A stretch of DNA of 64,000 nt, taken from assembly GCA_003290165.1 (NCBI GenBank), contig QNQO01000528.1:186001-250000 (forward strand), given 5' to 3'. The position numbers were made by a program, and so were the translations under genes. Shown piece by piece: positions 46,861 to 58,170 of the stretch (position 1 is the stretch's first letter; the number at the start of each line of letters is the position of its first letter). The notes beneath the pieces are model-generated. The model was not told the origin of the DNA and did no database searches. It saw only the letters and a list, made by a program, of their open reading frames with translations. This stretch comes from Berberis thunbergii. Lineage: Eukaryota; Streptophyta; Magnoliopsida; Ranunculales; Berberidaceae.

Positions 46861-48516
46861 CTGAGAAAACAAGTACGTATCAGCTGATCTTTACTCTTTT
46901 CTCGGTACTTTACTTTCTTTGTTTTTGTATCACATAGCCTCACTTTTAAGAGCATTCACAGTAAGCTATGAACTAAAGGTCCTAAATTACAACAACAGTT
47001 TATAAGAAGTTGATGTAGAGACTCGCTATATACAATGGTTGTTAGGGCCTATCACGCCCTCTCAAAAGGCCTAATTGACAACATTTTGACTCTATATGCG
47101 CTGCTAAATGGACCATTACCACACCTTTTGAAAGGGCGTGCGCCCTTTCAAATGGTGCAATAACACTCCTACCGTTTGATAGAATGTTTTCATTAGTTGC
47201 TAAAGTTAGTAAACTTCACAACAAAAACTAAAATAAATAAATGCTATTGCCTATTTCTATTATGCTCTAAATCTGAAAAATATATTATGGCGACAGATAT
47301 CAAAATCTTATGAGAAACACAAGTATAAAAATTAAAAGATTAGCATCTTCCATTAGCCAACCTTTGCTGAGCATGCATTCTTTTCTAACACTACAAAATG
47401 AGAGAAGAGAGGGGTTTTTAAGGATGTTTTTAAGGATGCCGTTTTAAGATATTGAGCACCTCCTTCACTCGCAAGTCCAATTTAGAAGACGATAACAATT
47501 TAACACATAATCAGCTCATGTTCTAAGCTTGGTAAACGCTACTCACAATTTTATCATAACCAGCTGGTAAATGGTCCAAAACGAGGGCATAATGCTTTTG
47601 ATGCCTGAAATTATTCACTTTCAGTCATTTTCAACAGATTTGATAGACATTTTCAATGCAAAATAGACAGGATCTTGTTACCACCTCGTCAAATGGATAT
47701 TGCAAAAATTGACCAACTATGCGTTCTAGTAGCAAACAAGCTAATATAGCGATGGTGACATTCTCGTTTCTGAGTACACTAAGAGAAGGTGGTGGCTTCT
47801 AGGTGACTAAATAGATGAACCTGTCTTGTAAGTTGGAAACACTAAGAAAAGGTTGTGGCTTCTAGGTGACTAAATAGATGAACCTGTCTTGTAAGTTCAT
47901 ATCCAAACCGAGCCCTTCTAGGGAGCGAGGGTAAGGGGCGTGGGATGGTTGTAACCACCCATCTCCCTCGATATAAGTGACGTTGCACATCTCGAGGCGG
48001 TTTCGCTTACCCATCCCTTGCTCCCTAGAATTTATGATCCAAACCAGAGCATATGATCATTTCTGGTATGGCATGTCATGATCCTTTCTTTGGGTAAACA
48101 TTATCTGTATCCATAACACCATGCTAATGAACTTTGAAGCACATTGGAAAGGAAAGATGCACTTTACAATGGATAAGATTCATGGATAACCTTTCAATCC
48201 AAGTCTGGATGAGATAGGAAATTGGAAAAAAGAGAAATGAAGAAATAATCTAATTGCGTCTTTCTGTCAGCTACTCACAAAATGCATACAGTTTTCAAGA
48301 TTTTGACAAACATCTTCATAGATTTCACAAATACCATTTAAAGCACCTCCAATGTAAGACATTTTCAAACTTTGTCATCATTGTGTTGAGGTTTAACTTT
48401 ACTCCTGCCATTCGATATTTTTATAAGACGTACTGGACATGATCATGAATCAAGTCTCAACAATCCTAATCTAATACATGACTCTCACATTCAATCTAAA
48501 TTATCAAAAGAGTCAC
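46861..48516 (-). other. inferred 5'UTR intron of FAD2 copy 1
   Basis: The acceptor is clear at 46861. The donor is inferred as GTGACT on plus 48511-48516, by position and similarity to the GTGACTG donor of copy 2. The interior shares blocks with the copy 2 intron: TCATTTTC.ACA...TTTCAATGCAAAA (47627 and 51745), and TTTCTGAGTA followed by GTGG.TTCT.GGT (47765 and 51990). An upstream 5'UTR intron is characteristic of plant FAD2. Confidence 0.5.
47776..47900 (-). repeat. 63 bp tandem duplication in the FAD2 copy 1 intron
   Basis: Two head-to-tail copies (47776-47838 and 47839-47900) share GGCTTCTAGGTGACTAAATA. The corresponding region of copy 2 (about 51990-52065) has a single diverged unit. 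Confidence 0.75.
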
Positions 48517-48532
48517 AGTTGAGGAATGTTTC

Positions 48533-48948
48533 TGTGAGACCCTTGTGTGGGCGGACTTGAGGGGGAGGGTGAGGGTGAGGGTTGGAGCCCAATAGGCCCA
48601 ACAGGCCCGTGGATCCCAAGAGGAGTTGGGCGAGCTACCAAGGGGAAACATAGTCCCACATCGCCTGGGTAGGGAAGGATGATGATCTTTATATGTGAAG
48701 GGTTATCTCCCCATTGTACAGAGGCCTGTGGAGCCCCAGTAGGTGGGTGGAAGCAACAAATCCTTGAGGTGAGGGAGGTGCGGAATGCTGCCCAATAGGC
48801 CAAAGAGGACAATATCTGGATGAGTAGGGCCAGAGAGGGGCCCAGTGTCCGCTGTGCATACTCTGAAAGAGGCCTTTTAAAGCCGTGAGGGCCGGATGGT
48901 AGCCCAAAGCGGACAGTATCTGTACAGTGCGGGAGGCGGGTCGTCACA
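48533..48948 (+). repeat. 5' LTR of the TRIM
   Basis: 416 bp, starting TGTGAGACCC and ending GTCACA, directly before the primer site. Confidence 0.9.
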
Positions 48949-48951
48949 GTT

Positions 48952-48964
48952 TGGTATCAGAGCC
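48952..48964 (+). promoter_or_regulatory. TRIM primer-binding site (initiator Met tRNA)
   Basis: TGGTATCAGAGCC lies four bases after the 5' LTR, a perfect match to the plant initiator Met tRNA complement. Confidence 0.9.
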
Positions 48965-49065
48965 TGACCCAGCCGGAAGTGTGCCACGTGGAGGTGGGCC
49001 CTCGGGCAACGTGGACGTTGTGCCTGTGTGGCCAACGAGGACGTTGGGCCTTAAGGGGGGTGGAC

Positions 49066-49481
49066 TGTGAGACCCTTGTGTGGGCGGACTTGAGGGGGAG
49101 GGTGAGGGTGAGGGTTGGAGCCCAATAGGCCCAACAGGCCCGTGGATCCCAAGAGGAGTTGGGCGAGCTACCAAGGGGAAACATAGTCCCACATCGCCTG
49201 GGTAGGGAAGGATGATGATCTTTATATGTGAAGGGTTATCTCCCCATTGTACAGAGGCCTGTGGAGCCCCAGTAGGTGGGTGGAAGCAACAAATCCTTGA
49301 GGTGAGGGAGGTGCGGAATGCTGCCCAATAGGCCAAAGAGGACAATATCTGGATGAGTAGGGCCAGAGAGGGGCCCAGTGTCCGCTGTGCATACTCTGAA
49401 AGAGGCCTTTTAAAGCCGTGAGGGCCGGATGGTAGCCCAAAGCGGACAGTATCTGTACAGTGCGGGAGGCGGGTCGTCACA
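49066..49481 (+). repeat. 3' LTR of the TRIM
   Basis: 416 bp, same sequence as the 5' LTR, following the purine-rich tract. Confidence 0.9.
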
Positions 49482-49486
49482 GTTTC

Positions 49487-50244
49487 TCTCTGTGCTTCCA
49501 GTAGAGATCTTTCATTCGTGGAAAACTAGTTGAATTGGATATATAAATTTGGAAATATGTACAGAGTTAGATTGGTAGCTAGGATCAAAATACACAAGAA
49601 TATCATTCAGGTGAACAGACAGGAATATACATCACTCAGGTGAAACTGGAGATCGGTGACTACAGGTGGCTCCAGGGATTCAGTAAGGAAGTTTAGTATT
49701 GATGAAACAATTCGAAGATCTCCCAGAGGAGTTGTGGAAAGTTTCAAAGAATTCTCAATTTTTGGAGAGTTCTGAGAACCAATTTGTCTCACTTCCAAAA
49801 ATTGAAACTGTCTAGATCAGGGTAAACATACCACTCCTTTGATGCGGAAATGGTGCAAGTGCTTCCAAGTTGCAACCATGCTATTAATGCTGTAACCTTA
49901 ACCATTATATTCACCTCTACGTTTATGTACTCTGCATTTTCTGAGTAGAATGGGAATTCTACTCCTGCAGCTCTATCAATTTTCCCCAGTATAAGATGGC
50001 AACAAGATTTTAAAACACATAAAGTAGAACTAAGTACCACAAGTAGAGTACATACCCACACCATTCCAAGTTAACACCACAACATACAGGGAAGGAAAAC
50101 ATAAAGTACTGGAAAGTCAGAGACTCAAACTCAGATTCAGACTAAGACTCCAAACTTTGACTCAGACTAGCCCCGAACTTCGATTCAGACTTATAGATAA
50201 TATGAAGAAAAGTACCCCACCTATATCCCTTTCATTGTTGCATA
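49487..50244 (-). other. intergenic: 5' flank of FAD2 copy 1 and 3' flank of FAD2 copy 2
   Basis: No supported gene. Short minus-strand open frames at 49607-49798 and 49789-50064 lack recognisable domains. The stretch should contain the promoter of copy 1 and the 3'UTR and terminator of copy 2. Confidence 0.4.
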
Positions 50245-51384
50245 TCAGAACTTGTTCCGGTACCAGAACACGCCTTTGCCCTCAGCATCCTCATCTGGTT
50301 CTACATATAGGCACTCTTTCGCTTCCCTCCACATTGCCTTATAAAAGGGTGTCTCATCCAACTGGTAGTACTCCTTGAGGATTGGCCTGATTGCCTTGGT
50401 CGCTTCCATAGCATGGTAATGTGGCATTGTGGAAAACAAGTGATGTGCTATGTGGGTATCAGTGATGTTATGAAACACCTTGTTCAATATCCCATAATCT
50501 CGATCAACTGTTGCCAAGGCTCCCCTCAACCAATCCCACTCAGATGAATCATAGTGTGGCAGTGAAGGGTGGGTATGCTGCAGGTAGGTGATCAGTACGA
50601 GGAATCCATTGACAATTAGTAGAGGAACTCCATAAATACATATGAGCCAGGTGATTCCTTTGGCAGCAGAAAGTTTATACAACACATAGGTCATCATAAA
50701 GAAACCAGCATCAGACAAGTATATCTGAAGTCGTTCCCGGTCAGAGTAAATTGGGCCATGAGGATCAAAATGGCAGGCAAAGCGATCATAGTGACGGCCA
50801 GAGACATTGAATGACAAGTACAACGGCCAGCCAAGGAAGAGAGTGACTGCCAGTGTGAGCACACGGCCTGGTGGATTGTTGAAGTATTTGGAGAACCATG
50901 ATATCTTGGATTTGGGCTTGGGGACAAAAACCTCATCACGCTCAAGAGACCCAGTGTTTGAGTGATGGCGACGGTGACTGTACTTCCAAGAGAAATACGG
51001 GACAAGAAGGAAGGAGTGGAGAATGAGTCCGACAGTGTCATCAAGCCACTGGTAGTCACTGAAGGCGTGATGTCCACACTCGTGGGCTATGACCCAGACT
51101 CCAGTGAGGACACAGCCTTGCAGAGTCCAGTAGATGGGCCAAGCAAGGTAGGAAAGTGGGCTAGGCAAAACCGCAAAGTAGGTCGTAGCAATGTAATAGA
51201 AGAGAGAAGCCAGTGCCAAGTCATGGACTACATATGAGAAGGAGCGGATCACAGAGCGTTCAAAGCAGTGTGGAGGAACGGCTTTCTTGAGTTGGCTCAG
51301 AGTAAATGCAGGCTTTGTGGCAGGGACTCGCTGAAGGATTTCTTTTTCCTCCTTGGGGTGCACAGACATGCAGCGTGCACCCAT
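50245..51384 (-). CDS. FAD2: FAD2, ER oleate (delta-12) desaturase, copy 2
   Basis: The 379-residue protein starts [10 protein letters not shown]. The ATG is chosen because it lies 30 bp after the TTTTCTCAG| acceptor and matches the family MGA start. Histidine boxes that bind the di-iron centre are HECGHH (101-106), HRRHH (137-141) and HIAHH (311-315). The residue before the first box is Ala, as in ordinary desaturases; diverged hydroxylase or conjugase types usually have Gly there. [19 protein letters not shown] and the C-terminal YRNKF (an aromatic-xx-Lys-aromatic ER-retrieval signal) are present. Length fits the usual 380-385. It uses electrons from cytochrome b5. The whole coding region is one exon with a large 5'UTR intron, as in other plant FAD2 genes. 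It is tandem to copy 1, same strand. Confidence 0.95.
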   Translation of the reverse strand: MGARCMSVHPKEEKEILQRVPATKPAFTLSQLKKAVPPHCFERSVIRSFSYVVHDLALASLFYYIATTYFAVLPSPLSYLAWPIYWTLQGCVLTGVWVIAHECGHHAFSDYQWLDDTVGLILHSFLLVPYFSWKYSHRRHHSNTGSLERDEVFVPKPKSKISWFSKYFNNPPGRVLTLAVTLFLGWPLYLSFNVSGRHYDRFACHFDPHGPIYSDRERLQIYLSDAGFFMMTYVLYKLSAAKGITWLICIYGVPLLIVNGFLVLITYLQHTHPSLPHYDSSEWDWLRGALATVDRDYGILNKVFHNITDTHIAHHLFSTMPHYHAMEATKAIRPILKEYYQLDETPFYKAMWREAKECLYVEPDEDAEGKGVFWYRNKF

Positions 51385-51414
51385 TGCTGTAGGCTTTTTG
51401 TTGTATTCCTTGAC

Positions 51415-52637
51415 CTGAGAAAACAAATATGGATTAGATCTCTACTCTTCTTTCTAAAGCAGTCTTGCCTATATCACAACATCTCAACTATTGAGATCTG
51501 AATTTTATGTATGGTCACAGATTAAGAATCTTATGAGAAATGCAACTACATATAAAGGAAGACAAATCGTATAGGCATCTTCCATAACCAAACATTTGCT
51601 GAGCATATATTCAAGGCAACAAAGAAAAGGACATTGAATCAGACAGGAGAATAATTTCCAAGTACACCAGTTGCTGGACATTTCTGACATTATGAGCTAG
51701 GTAAACAATATTAAGAATTAATAACTCATCTTGTGCTGATTTTGGTCATTTTCGACACGGGTAGTAGACTTTTTCAATGCAAAACGTATATGCCCTCTGT
51801 AGCTTTTTCATGTAATGACTATATGAAAAATGATACATTTTTCATTTTTGTGTAGACGTCTGACCTGAATAATAGATTTTTTCGATGCAAAACGTATACG
51901 CTTTCTGTAGCACCTCACAAAATAATTATTTTAAAAGGTGATACAATGTTCTAATAATAGCAAAAAAAAAAACCTAACTATAGCAAAATTTTCATTTCTG
52001 AGTAGACAGAAATGATAGTGGTGGGTTCTGGGTAGCTAAAAAAAGATGAAATTCCAGCCCTGCAAGTTATTTTTTCTGAAATTGCAGAAAACTCCAATCG
52101 TGGGAGCGTCAGGTTTGAAATCGCAAAACATTGTAAAGCTTGTCCCTTTAAATTCAGGAATATAAACAAATTAGAGTTCCAAGAACTTCAAAACATTGCA
52201 TATTTGCATGTGGAAGGAAGAAACACAAGAAACAACTGGAATCCAAAACTAACTAAGAACACTGAAACTAAAGAGAATTGAAAACTCAATTCACACTCAA
52301 CTAATGAAATGCGAAAACATATCCCTTTCGACATAGCATATGCAAAAAAAAAAAGGGGGGGATATGTTTGTTTCCACCTCCATTATTTTTCATGTTGAAA
52401 TTCATTTTAAACAACTCATCAATCCATTCAAGAAATTTTCTATAGACCAAACAAGAAACAATGCATAATTAATGGACAAAAACACCAAAAATCATCAATA
52501 AAACACAAAACCCAGTATGGTAAAACCCTTCATTGCTTATAAATCTTTAGATCTAACATCAAAACACAAGAATCCATTCAATGCAGCCTGCAATCTCACA
52601 AAACACAAATAAAATCAATAAATGAGAGAACAGTCAC
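51415..52637 (-). other. 5'UTR intron of FAD2 copy 2
   Basis: On the minus strand it runs from CTTCAG|GTGACTG (donor at plus 52637) to TTTTCTCAG| (acceptor at 51415), 1,223 bp. In plant FAD2 genes this leader intron often raises expression. Two similar blocks with TTTTTC.ATGCAAAACGTATA occur at about 51770 and 51880, a short internal duplication. Confidence 0.8.
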
Positions 52638-52976
52638 CTGAAGAAGAGAACTTCAATTCGAAACAAATCCTCACTTCTTGTACTTCCTCCTCCTTATCGT
52701 CTGTCTCGCGCTTTGGAGTTCGTCACTCTCTTAATGTGTGTGTGTGGGGTTGTGGTGGCTCTAACAATGCCACCTAGTTAAAGTTTGTTTCGACCTCCAT
52801 TAACGTTTGTTTTCTCTCTCTTCTTCGTGTGTGTTTGTAAGGCTGGTTTGATTTCGACTTGGCACGGCTATGAGCTATATGGAGTCACACGTGGCGTAGA
52901 TCAGGTTCGGGGCCGTTGCAAGGGAATTATGCCAAATATATATATAATATTTTTTTATCACATTAATGGGCTTATT
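52638..52976 (-). other. 5'UTR exon and upstream flank of FAD2 copy 2
   Basis: A roughly 100 bp non-coding exon (52638-about 52745) contains CT-rich leader sequence and a GTGTGTGTG tract. The remaining 230 bp up to the next element show no clear TATA box. The 8.4 kb LTR element begins only about 0.34 kb upstream of the intron donor, so the native promoter is either short or interrupted. Confidence 0.45.
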
Positions 52977-54875
52977 TGATGCGAGTATAATCCACTTGTA
53001 ATAATCGTAAATGCATGGTGTCTAACTGGTAGACAACGGTAAGTACGGGTCGATTCCACGAGGAAGGTGGATTAAATTGAATTTTAGAATTTAATTAAAC
53101 TAATTTAGAGAAAATGAGGTTACATCATTTTTAAAGCTAAACTAAAAATAAATTAAAACTTAGAAAAATAAAAGATAGATGAGATGTATTTTTGTGGGCT
53201 TGGACTCACCAATGAGTTAGCAAAATTATTTAAATCTAAATTACTGAATTTAAAAACGAGAAGCGTTAGGAATGAGAATCCCTTGCTTACACCGAATATG
53301 TGATCGTTAAAATCTAATTCAAATTATATCATGTTTCTTTCAAACATTAACAAATTATTTCAAGCAAATACACTCTTACCAAGTATTAAGTGTCTTTTTA
53401 TGGCACACTTAATCAAAGTTTAAGCTTAATATTTTTAGCACATGCTTTGAATATTGATAAAGGGTAATTCTAACTACCAAACATATCAAGTTTAATTTCT
53501 CGAACATGCAAGGTGAAAGCAAATTATCAAAAATTCAGAAATAAATTGTAATTAACAATTAAACACACAATTCAGTAAAATAAATCAAAATAACTTATAC
53601 AACCCATTTAGCTTGTCACAAACTCGATGTGGTGGTACTCAACAGATTAGCAGGTGGTCCGAACACGAATCCCGAGAAAACTGGTCAAAAGCACTCTGTG
53701 GTGGCTCTTACAGATAGCTGAGGTGTGAATAGCCAAATAACCGAATTGACCAATTCCCGCCTCTGCTACAGTAGCGCTACAGTGACGATACAGGGACGCC
53801 TTCGTCTCCAACTCGACAGCGCCGCTCTCGCGACCGTCCCCGACCTTCAAATGCTTCCAGAACCTGCGCAAGAAGAGAGAAGGTGAAGAAATACCAAGAA
53901 ACAGAGAAAACAAAGAAGAAAAATGAGGAACAGGAGCTCCCTGTTTCAGCTTGCTGGTTCCGTCTCGCGAGGTGGTGGCGGTGATTCTCGGTCTGGTCGT
54001 GACGATGGTCGCGAGAGATGGAGGCAGGAAGGAGCTCGAGACGAAGGGAGGCCGAGAAAGAGGAGGAGCAGGGTCTGTGGCGAGGCGGAACAGAGCCGCA
54101 GTGAGCTCTGTTTCGCGAGGTGATTCTCGTGTTGGTTCTCGGTCTGTGACGGTGGTCAGTGCGGAGGTGGTGGCGGAGGTGATGGATGATGGACAATGAG
54201 AGGGACAGGGATGGTGGCAGAGTGAAGGTTTGACGTGAAACAGGGTTGTCACGCCCCTGTTTCACGATGGTGGCGGTGGCGGTTGTGCTGTCTGGAGGTG
54301 GAGGTGGTGCTAGGGTGATGGTGGTGGCGAGGTGGTGATTGCTGAGTGAGTGAGAGATGGTTAGGTGGTGACGGTGATTGTGAGAATCACTTGGGAGAGG
54401 AACTCCTTTGTGGAAATCTCCATTGAGGAAGAGGTTTTGATTTTTTTTCTAATTCTCTTCTTTTCCCTTCTCTTCATTCTCCCCTCTTTTCCACCCTATT
54501 CTCTTCTATTTATAAAAAAAAACTTATCAAGATGAATAAGGATGAAATGAGAGAATGATTCATCAATGAGGGTAGGAGAAGGATTGGGCTTGGCATTGGG
54601 TTTGGGTTTAGGTTATGGATTGAGTTTAAGTTATGAATTAGGTTTTGGGTTTAGGTTATGAATTAGCTTTCGGGTTTAGGTTTGTGACTGCTTTATACCT
54701 CCGTTGGAATTGACTAATTGTCGTTCCTTAACTTGTCGCCTTAATATGATTTTATCATTTACGCTCAAATTCCTACAAAGCCATGAAAACAAAATAATTA
54801 CTATAAAATATAATAATCGAAACACTAACATGTATAAATTAAGGGATATATTATGTAATAATTATGTGAATATCA
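52977..54875 (-). repeat. left (3') LTR of the Athila-like element
   Basis: About 1,899 bp. It has an AT-rich outer half and a GC-rich island at about 53640-54400 containing CGCGAGGTGGTGGCGG and CGAGAGATGGAGGCAGG. Compared with the right LTR it lacks about 27 bp near its start. Confidence 0.85.
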
Positions 54876-56835
54876 AATACCCAAACCTATATTTTGCTAG
54901 TCTCCGAGCAAAATAATAAAAAGAAAATTCTAACTCACTTTCGCAAGAATCATCGGTTGCACTTACCTTAAACGTGCAACAAGGCTTTAAACCCCTAGAT
55001 TACCTCTAGTGGACGAGTTATAGTCTCATGAGGGTTTCCAGAAATGTTACCCACAAACATTACTGTCTCAATCAAAACTTGGTCAAACATTGTTCATTTT
55101 AAAACTTCAAGAAATGCAAGAAACCAACAGTGTCATTTAGTGTATCAACAAATCTCCAAATAATTTAATATTCTCCAAAGGTTAGAAAAAATTCATAATC
55201 ATCATCAACTCAATGTGTGTGTGTGGATAGCACTGTCAACATAACTTTTCATTTCAGAGTAAAACAATGACTAAATCTCTTATAGAAAGTTTGTTTTGAC
55301 TTCAAACCTCTCATGTCACTCACAATAAAATACTCAGAGATTTGGTATTTCACTCAGTTTATATGTGAGGAAAAGAGTAAATGATGGAAAACAATCATCT
55401 CACATATAGTAATATGAAGAACGGACTTTTCAAGAATGGAATGAACATGATCTCATGGACAGGAATATCAATTACTTTTGGGAATGTTGAATCAAACACC
55501 ATAGGTCTTGGTTATTAAATCTCCACATCTACGAAACCAACCTTTACCTAAGATCAACTAGGACTTTGTTGGATTGTAATAGGGCTTGGGTAATGGTTAA
55601 TAAGGAATGTCAAATAATTCTAACAAAAGTTTCTAGGAATGTATACACCCATTATACGAACAATTAGGGTTGTCAAGAATAAACCAATGTTGCGCACCAT
55701 CAATTTTTTCTTCATTCTCACATCTTTATCCTCATTGAAGAATCATTTTTTTCTATTTTTCTTTTCTTCAACCTTTTTTTTAATAGAGGATTTATGAAAT
55801 ATCTCATATTTTGCTCTTTCATGCCCTTTTTACACCAAGTATATTCATCCGTACACATTCCCAAAAAAAGTTGGGTAAAGGTTAATGGGTTAACAAATAA
55901 AAGTTATTCTAAGGCTCAAAAGGCTACAAAAAGGTTAATGTTATGGGTAAGTTAAAAGGCTAATTAATGGTCTAAAGAAAAAAATGCCTAGATCATTTCC
56001 TAAGTTCGGGTCAGTATTATGACATCTCAATTGAATAAGCCAAGAAGTTCTAGTGTAATAATTCAATTTTGATGTCATTCCCAAAGCAATTGATTAGAAA
56101 AATGAGAATAATGAGATCATCAACGAGATAATACGGACTCAAGAAAAATCAGAGTTTATGTATAATCCTCAGAAAAATAGAAAGGTTCAAAACTTTCAGG
56201 GTTAAGTCTCCACTATTATTCTAAGGCTTTCTAGCATATATTTCACTCATCAACTTCAAGTTATGCTAACATGGCTAATGGTGCAAATATAATTGAGTTG
56301 AAAAATCTCATGAACTAGATCTAACTTAAAGATCATACTAAACTTTCAGTTTTTATCAATATACCAATATGTCAAGTTAGCTTGCATTTTCTTCAGCATA
56401 AAACATTGAAAATCCATTTTCACAAAAGACCAAGTTGTCTTGACAGAAAAGTTTTTTTTTTTTTTTTAAGAATAAGAAAAGAAAACACTACGAAAAAATG
56501 AAAATTTCACCGACTCATGAACCTACCCCCAAACCTAATCCAAACATTATCCTCAATGTTTAACAAAATAATTCTGACAATTGAATGAAGTAAGTACATG
56601 AGAGGAGGTTAGAACAATATTACCGCGGTGAAGATTTTACCAATTTTCAAGAAGTCGTCCATCAATGAGGCTCGCCAACATAAAAATCATGGAGTATTCA
56701 TTAGAAATCGATAAACTGTAGATTTGACACAAACAAAGAAAACTTAAAAAAAAACAAGTTGTAAGTCAAAACTGTTACAGAGCTAACGAGTATGAATGAA
56801 ACACAACTAAATAGGTACTCGAAAATCAATCCAGA
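54876..56835 (-). other. 3' internal region of the Athila-like element
   Basis: Non-coding, AT-rich. A (GT)5 tract is at about 55213, and a T-rich run at about 56452-56467. On the minus strand this is where an env-like or pol region would lie in a complete element; none is visible. Confidence 0.5.
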
Positions 56836-58101
56836 CTAACAGCAGAGACACACAACTAAAGCTAGGCTGCCTCCTAGGAGCGCTTGGTTTAACGTCATCA
56901 GCCAGACAAATATTCTTCCTAAAAAATGGTGTATCGAATAGTGGAGAGGAAGAACATGACAAACACTTAGTCCATGGTCGTATATCAACAACCTGAACAG
57001 TGGAGGATCAGTCCACCAAAATATAGCAATCACATGGGGCACCGAATATACTAAGACATTCCAAAAGTGACCAGTAGTCATACACAACAAATGATCCTTG
57101 CGTGCTCCAAAAAGGGAACATCCTATGTCTGGTTCCAAATCAGAAGATTGAATAATTTTCACAACAGGATGGTGAAAACTGAAATCCTCACTACAACACA
57201 AGGGATCAGTGAAAGCAGCCTTAGTAAATGGGAATGTGATGCAAGTAGATGAGACGATGGATATATCAGGTGGTACAAGCTCATCACATGAATCACATAG
57301 AGATATTGGTCTAGACAACTCATCACCTGAAAATGCATACCTAAGGGTGTCAGGTATTTGTTTAAGGTCAAGCTCAGATGGCTCAACTGATGGGACTAGT
57401 TTGGACTCACTGAATGGAAAAGGCTTCACTTTAGACTTCCATTTATAACTAGGATCCACAATGGGGACTGAGTCAAGCAAATCATTGACTTCCCTAATGG
57501 AATCATCAACATCAAAGTCTAAACTAAATTGAGTCAAACAAGCCTCTAAACAGTCAAGGGGAGACTCTAAAGAATGTTCACAGTTTGATTCGATGCATGA
57601 GTCACTAGGGAGGCATGAGTCAACATGGGAAGGAGATGTCTGTAGTGTCTCAGAATCGACAGGTTCATCAATAAATGAGTCACTAGGGAATTTTTCTGAC
57701 TCTATCTCAGGAAGTGACTCAGCTATCTGACTCAAAGTCATCTCAAGTTTCTTGATAGCTTGAGCATTTTGTTGAGAATTAGCTATCAATTCTGTGATAG
57801 CCTGAGAGTTTTGTGTTCTTAGTTCGATGATAGCCTGAGAGTTTTGTTCGAGTATTTCTCCTGTTCGCTCTATAAAAATTTTCATGATATCCTCTAACTC
57901 ATTATCAGGAATGAAAGCTTGAGGAGTTTGAGGAGTGTCTAGAGGGCCTTCATGGTACTGACCCTGAGCCCATGAGAAGTCAGGATGATAGGCTAGACCT
58001 GGGTTGTAATAATCTAAATATGGATCATAATCAGGTCGTCGCATGTCATAAAATGAATTGACTTGCTCGGAAAAATAGGCTGGATAATCCCTTGTGTTCA
58101 T
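56836..58101 (-). CDS. Athila-like internal frame, gag-linker derived, 421 aa
   Basis: Read from MNTRDYPAYFSEQ; an upstream in-frame Met at 58170 adds 23 residues. The order is a Tyr/Asp/Pro-rich N-terminus (DYDPYLDYYNPGL), a coiled repeat with NSQAI units (NSQAIIELRTQNSQAITEL), an acidic Ser-rich middle, and a SVEPSELDLKQIPDTLRYAF block. That block is like the linker before the protease in Athila polyproteins. The end is hydrophobic (HFWNVLVYSVPHVIAIFWW). The last part overlaps the CAAGCGCTCCTAGGAGGCAGCC-type leader typical after Athila coding regions, so the extreme C-terminus may be read-through of non-coding DNA. It is an element protein, not a host gene. Whether it is translated is unknown. 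Confidence 0.5.
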   Translation of the reverse strand: MNTRDYPAYFSEQVNSFYDMRRPDYDPYLDYYNPGLAYHPDFSWAQGQYHEGPLDTPQTPQAFIPDNELEDIMKIFIERTGEILEQNSQAIIELRTQNSQAITELIANSQQNAQAIKKLEMTLSQIAESLPEIESEKFPSDSFIDEPVDSETLQTSPSHVDSCLPSDSCIESNCEHSLESPLDCLEACLTQFSLDFDVDDSIREVNDLLDSVPIVDPSYKWKSKVKPFPFSESKLVPSVEPSELDLKQIPDTLRYAFSGDELSRPISLCDSCDELVPPDISIVSSTCITFPFTKAAFTDPLCCSEDFSFHHPVVKIIQSSDLEPDIGCSLFGARKDHLLCMTTGHFWNVLVYSVPHVIAIFWWTDPPLFRLLIYDHGLSVCHVLPLHYSIHHFLGRIFVWLMTLNQALLGGSLALVVCLCC

Positions 58102-58170
58102 TTTTTTTAAAGCACTAACTCTAAAAATATACACGGGCTCACATGCAATCAGCAACCAATTGATGCACAA

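Larger units (their letters stand above)
48533..49481 (+). mobile_element. TRIM (terminal-repeat retrotransposon in miniature), 949 bp, intact
   Basis: Two 416 bp LTRs (48533-48948 and 49066-49481), identical by eye, enclose only 117 bp. That interior holds a primer-binding site TGGTATCAGAGCC and ends in the purine tract AAGGGGGGTGGAC. GTTTC flanks both sides exactly (48528-48532 and 49482-49486). The LTR carries TCCCACATCGCC and a TTTATATG box. No coding capacity is needed or present. Identical LTRs and a perfect duplication indicate a recent insertion, driven in trans by another element. Confidence 0.93.

Noticed and set aside
48513..49480. Minus-strand frames of 144 and 178 codons in the TRIM
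   Set aside because: They repeat because the two LTRs are identical; proline/leucine-rich low-information translation with no domain.
53647..54265. Possible host gene in the Athila-like LTR
   Set aside because: The segment recurs in the other LTR (60177-60797) and overlapping frames are equally open, so it is LTR sequence; kept only as a finding about the GC-rich island.
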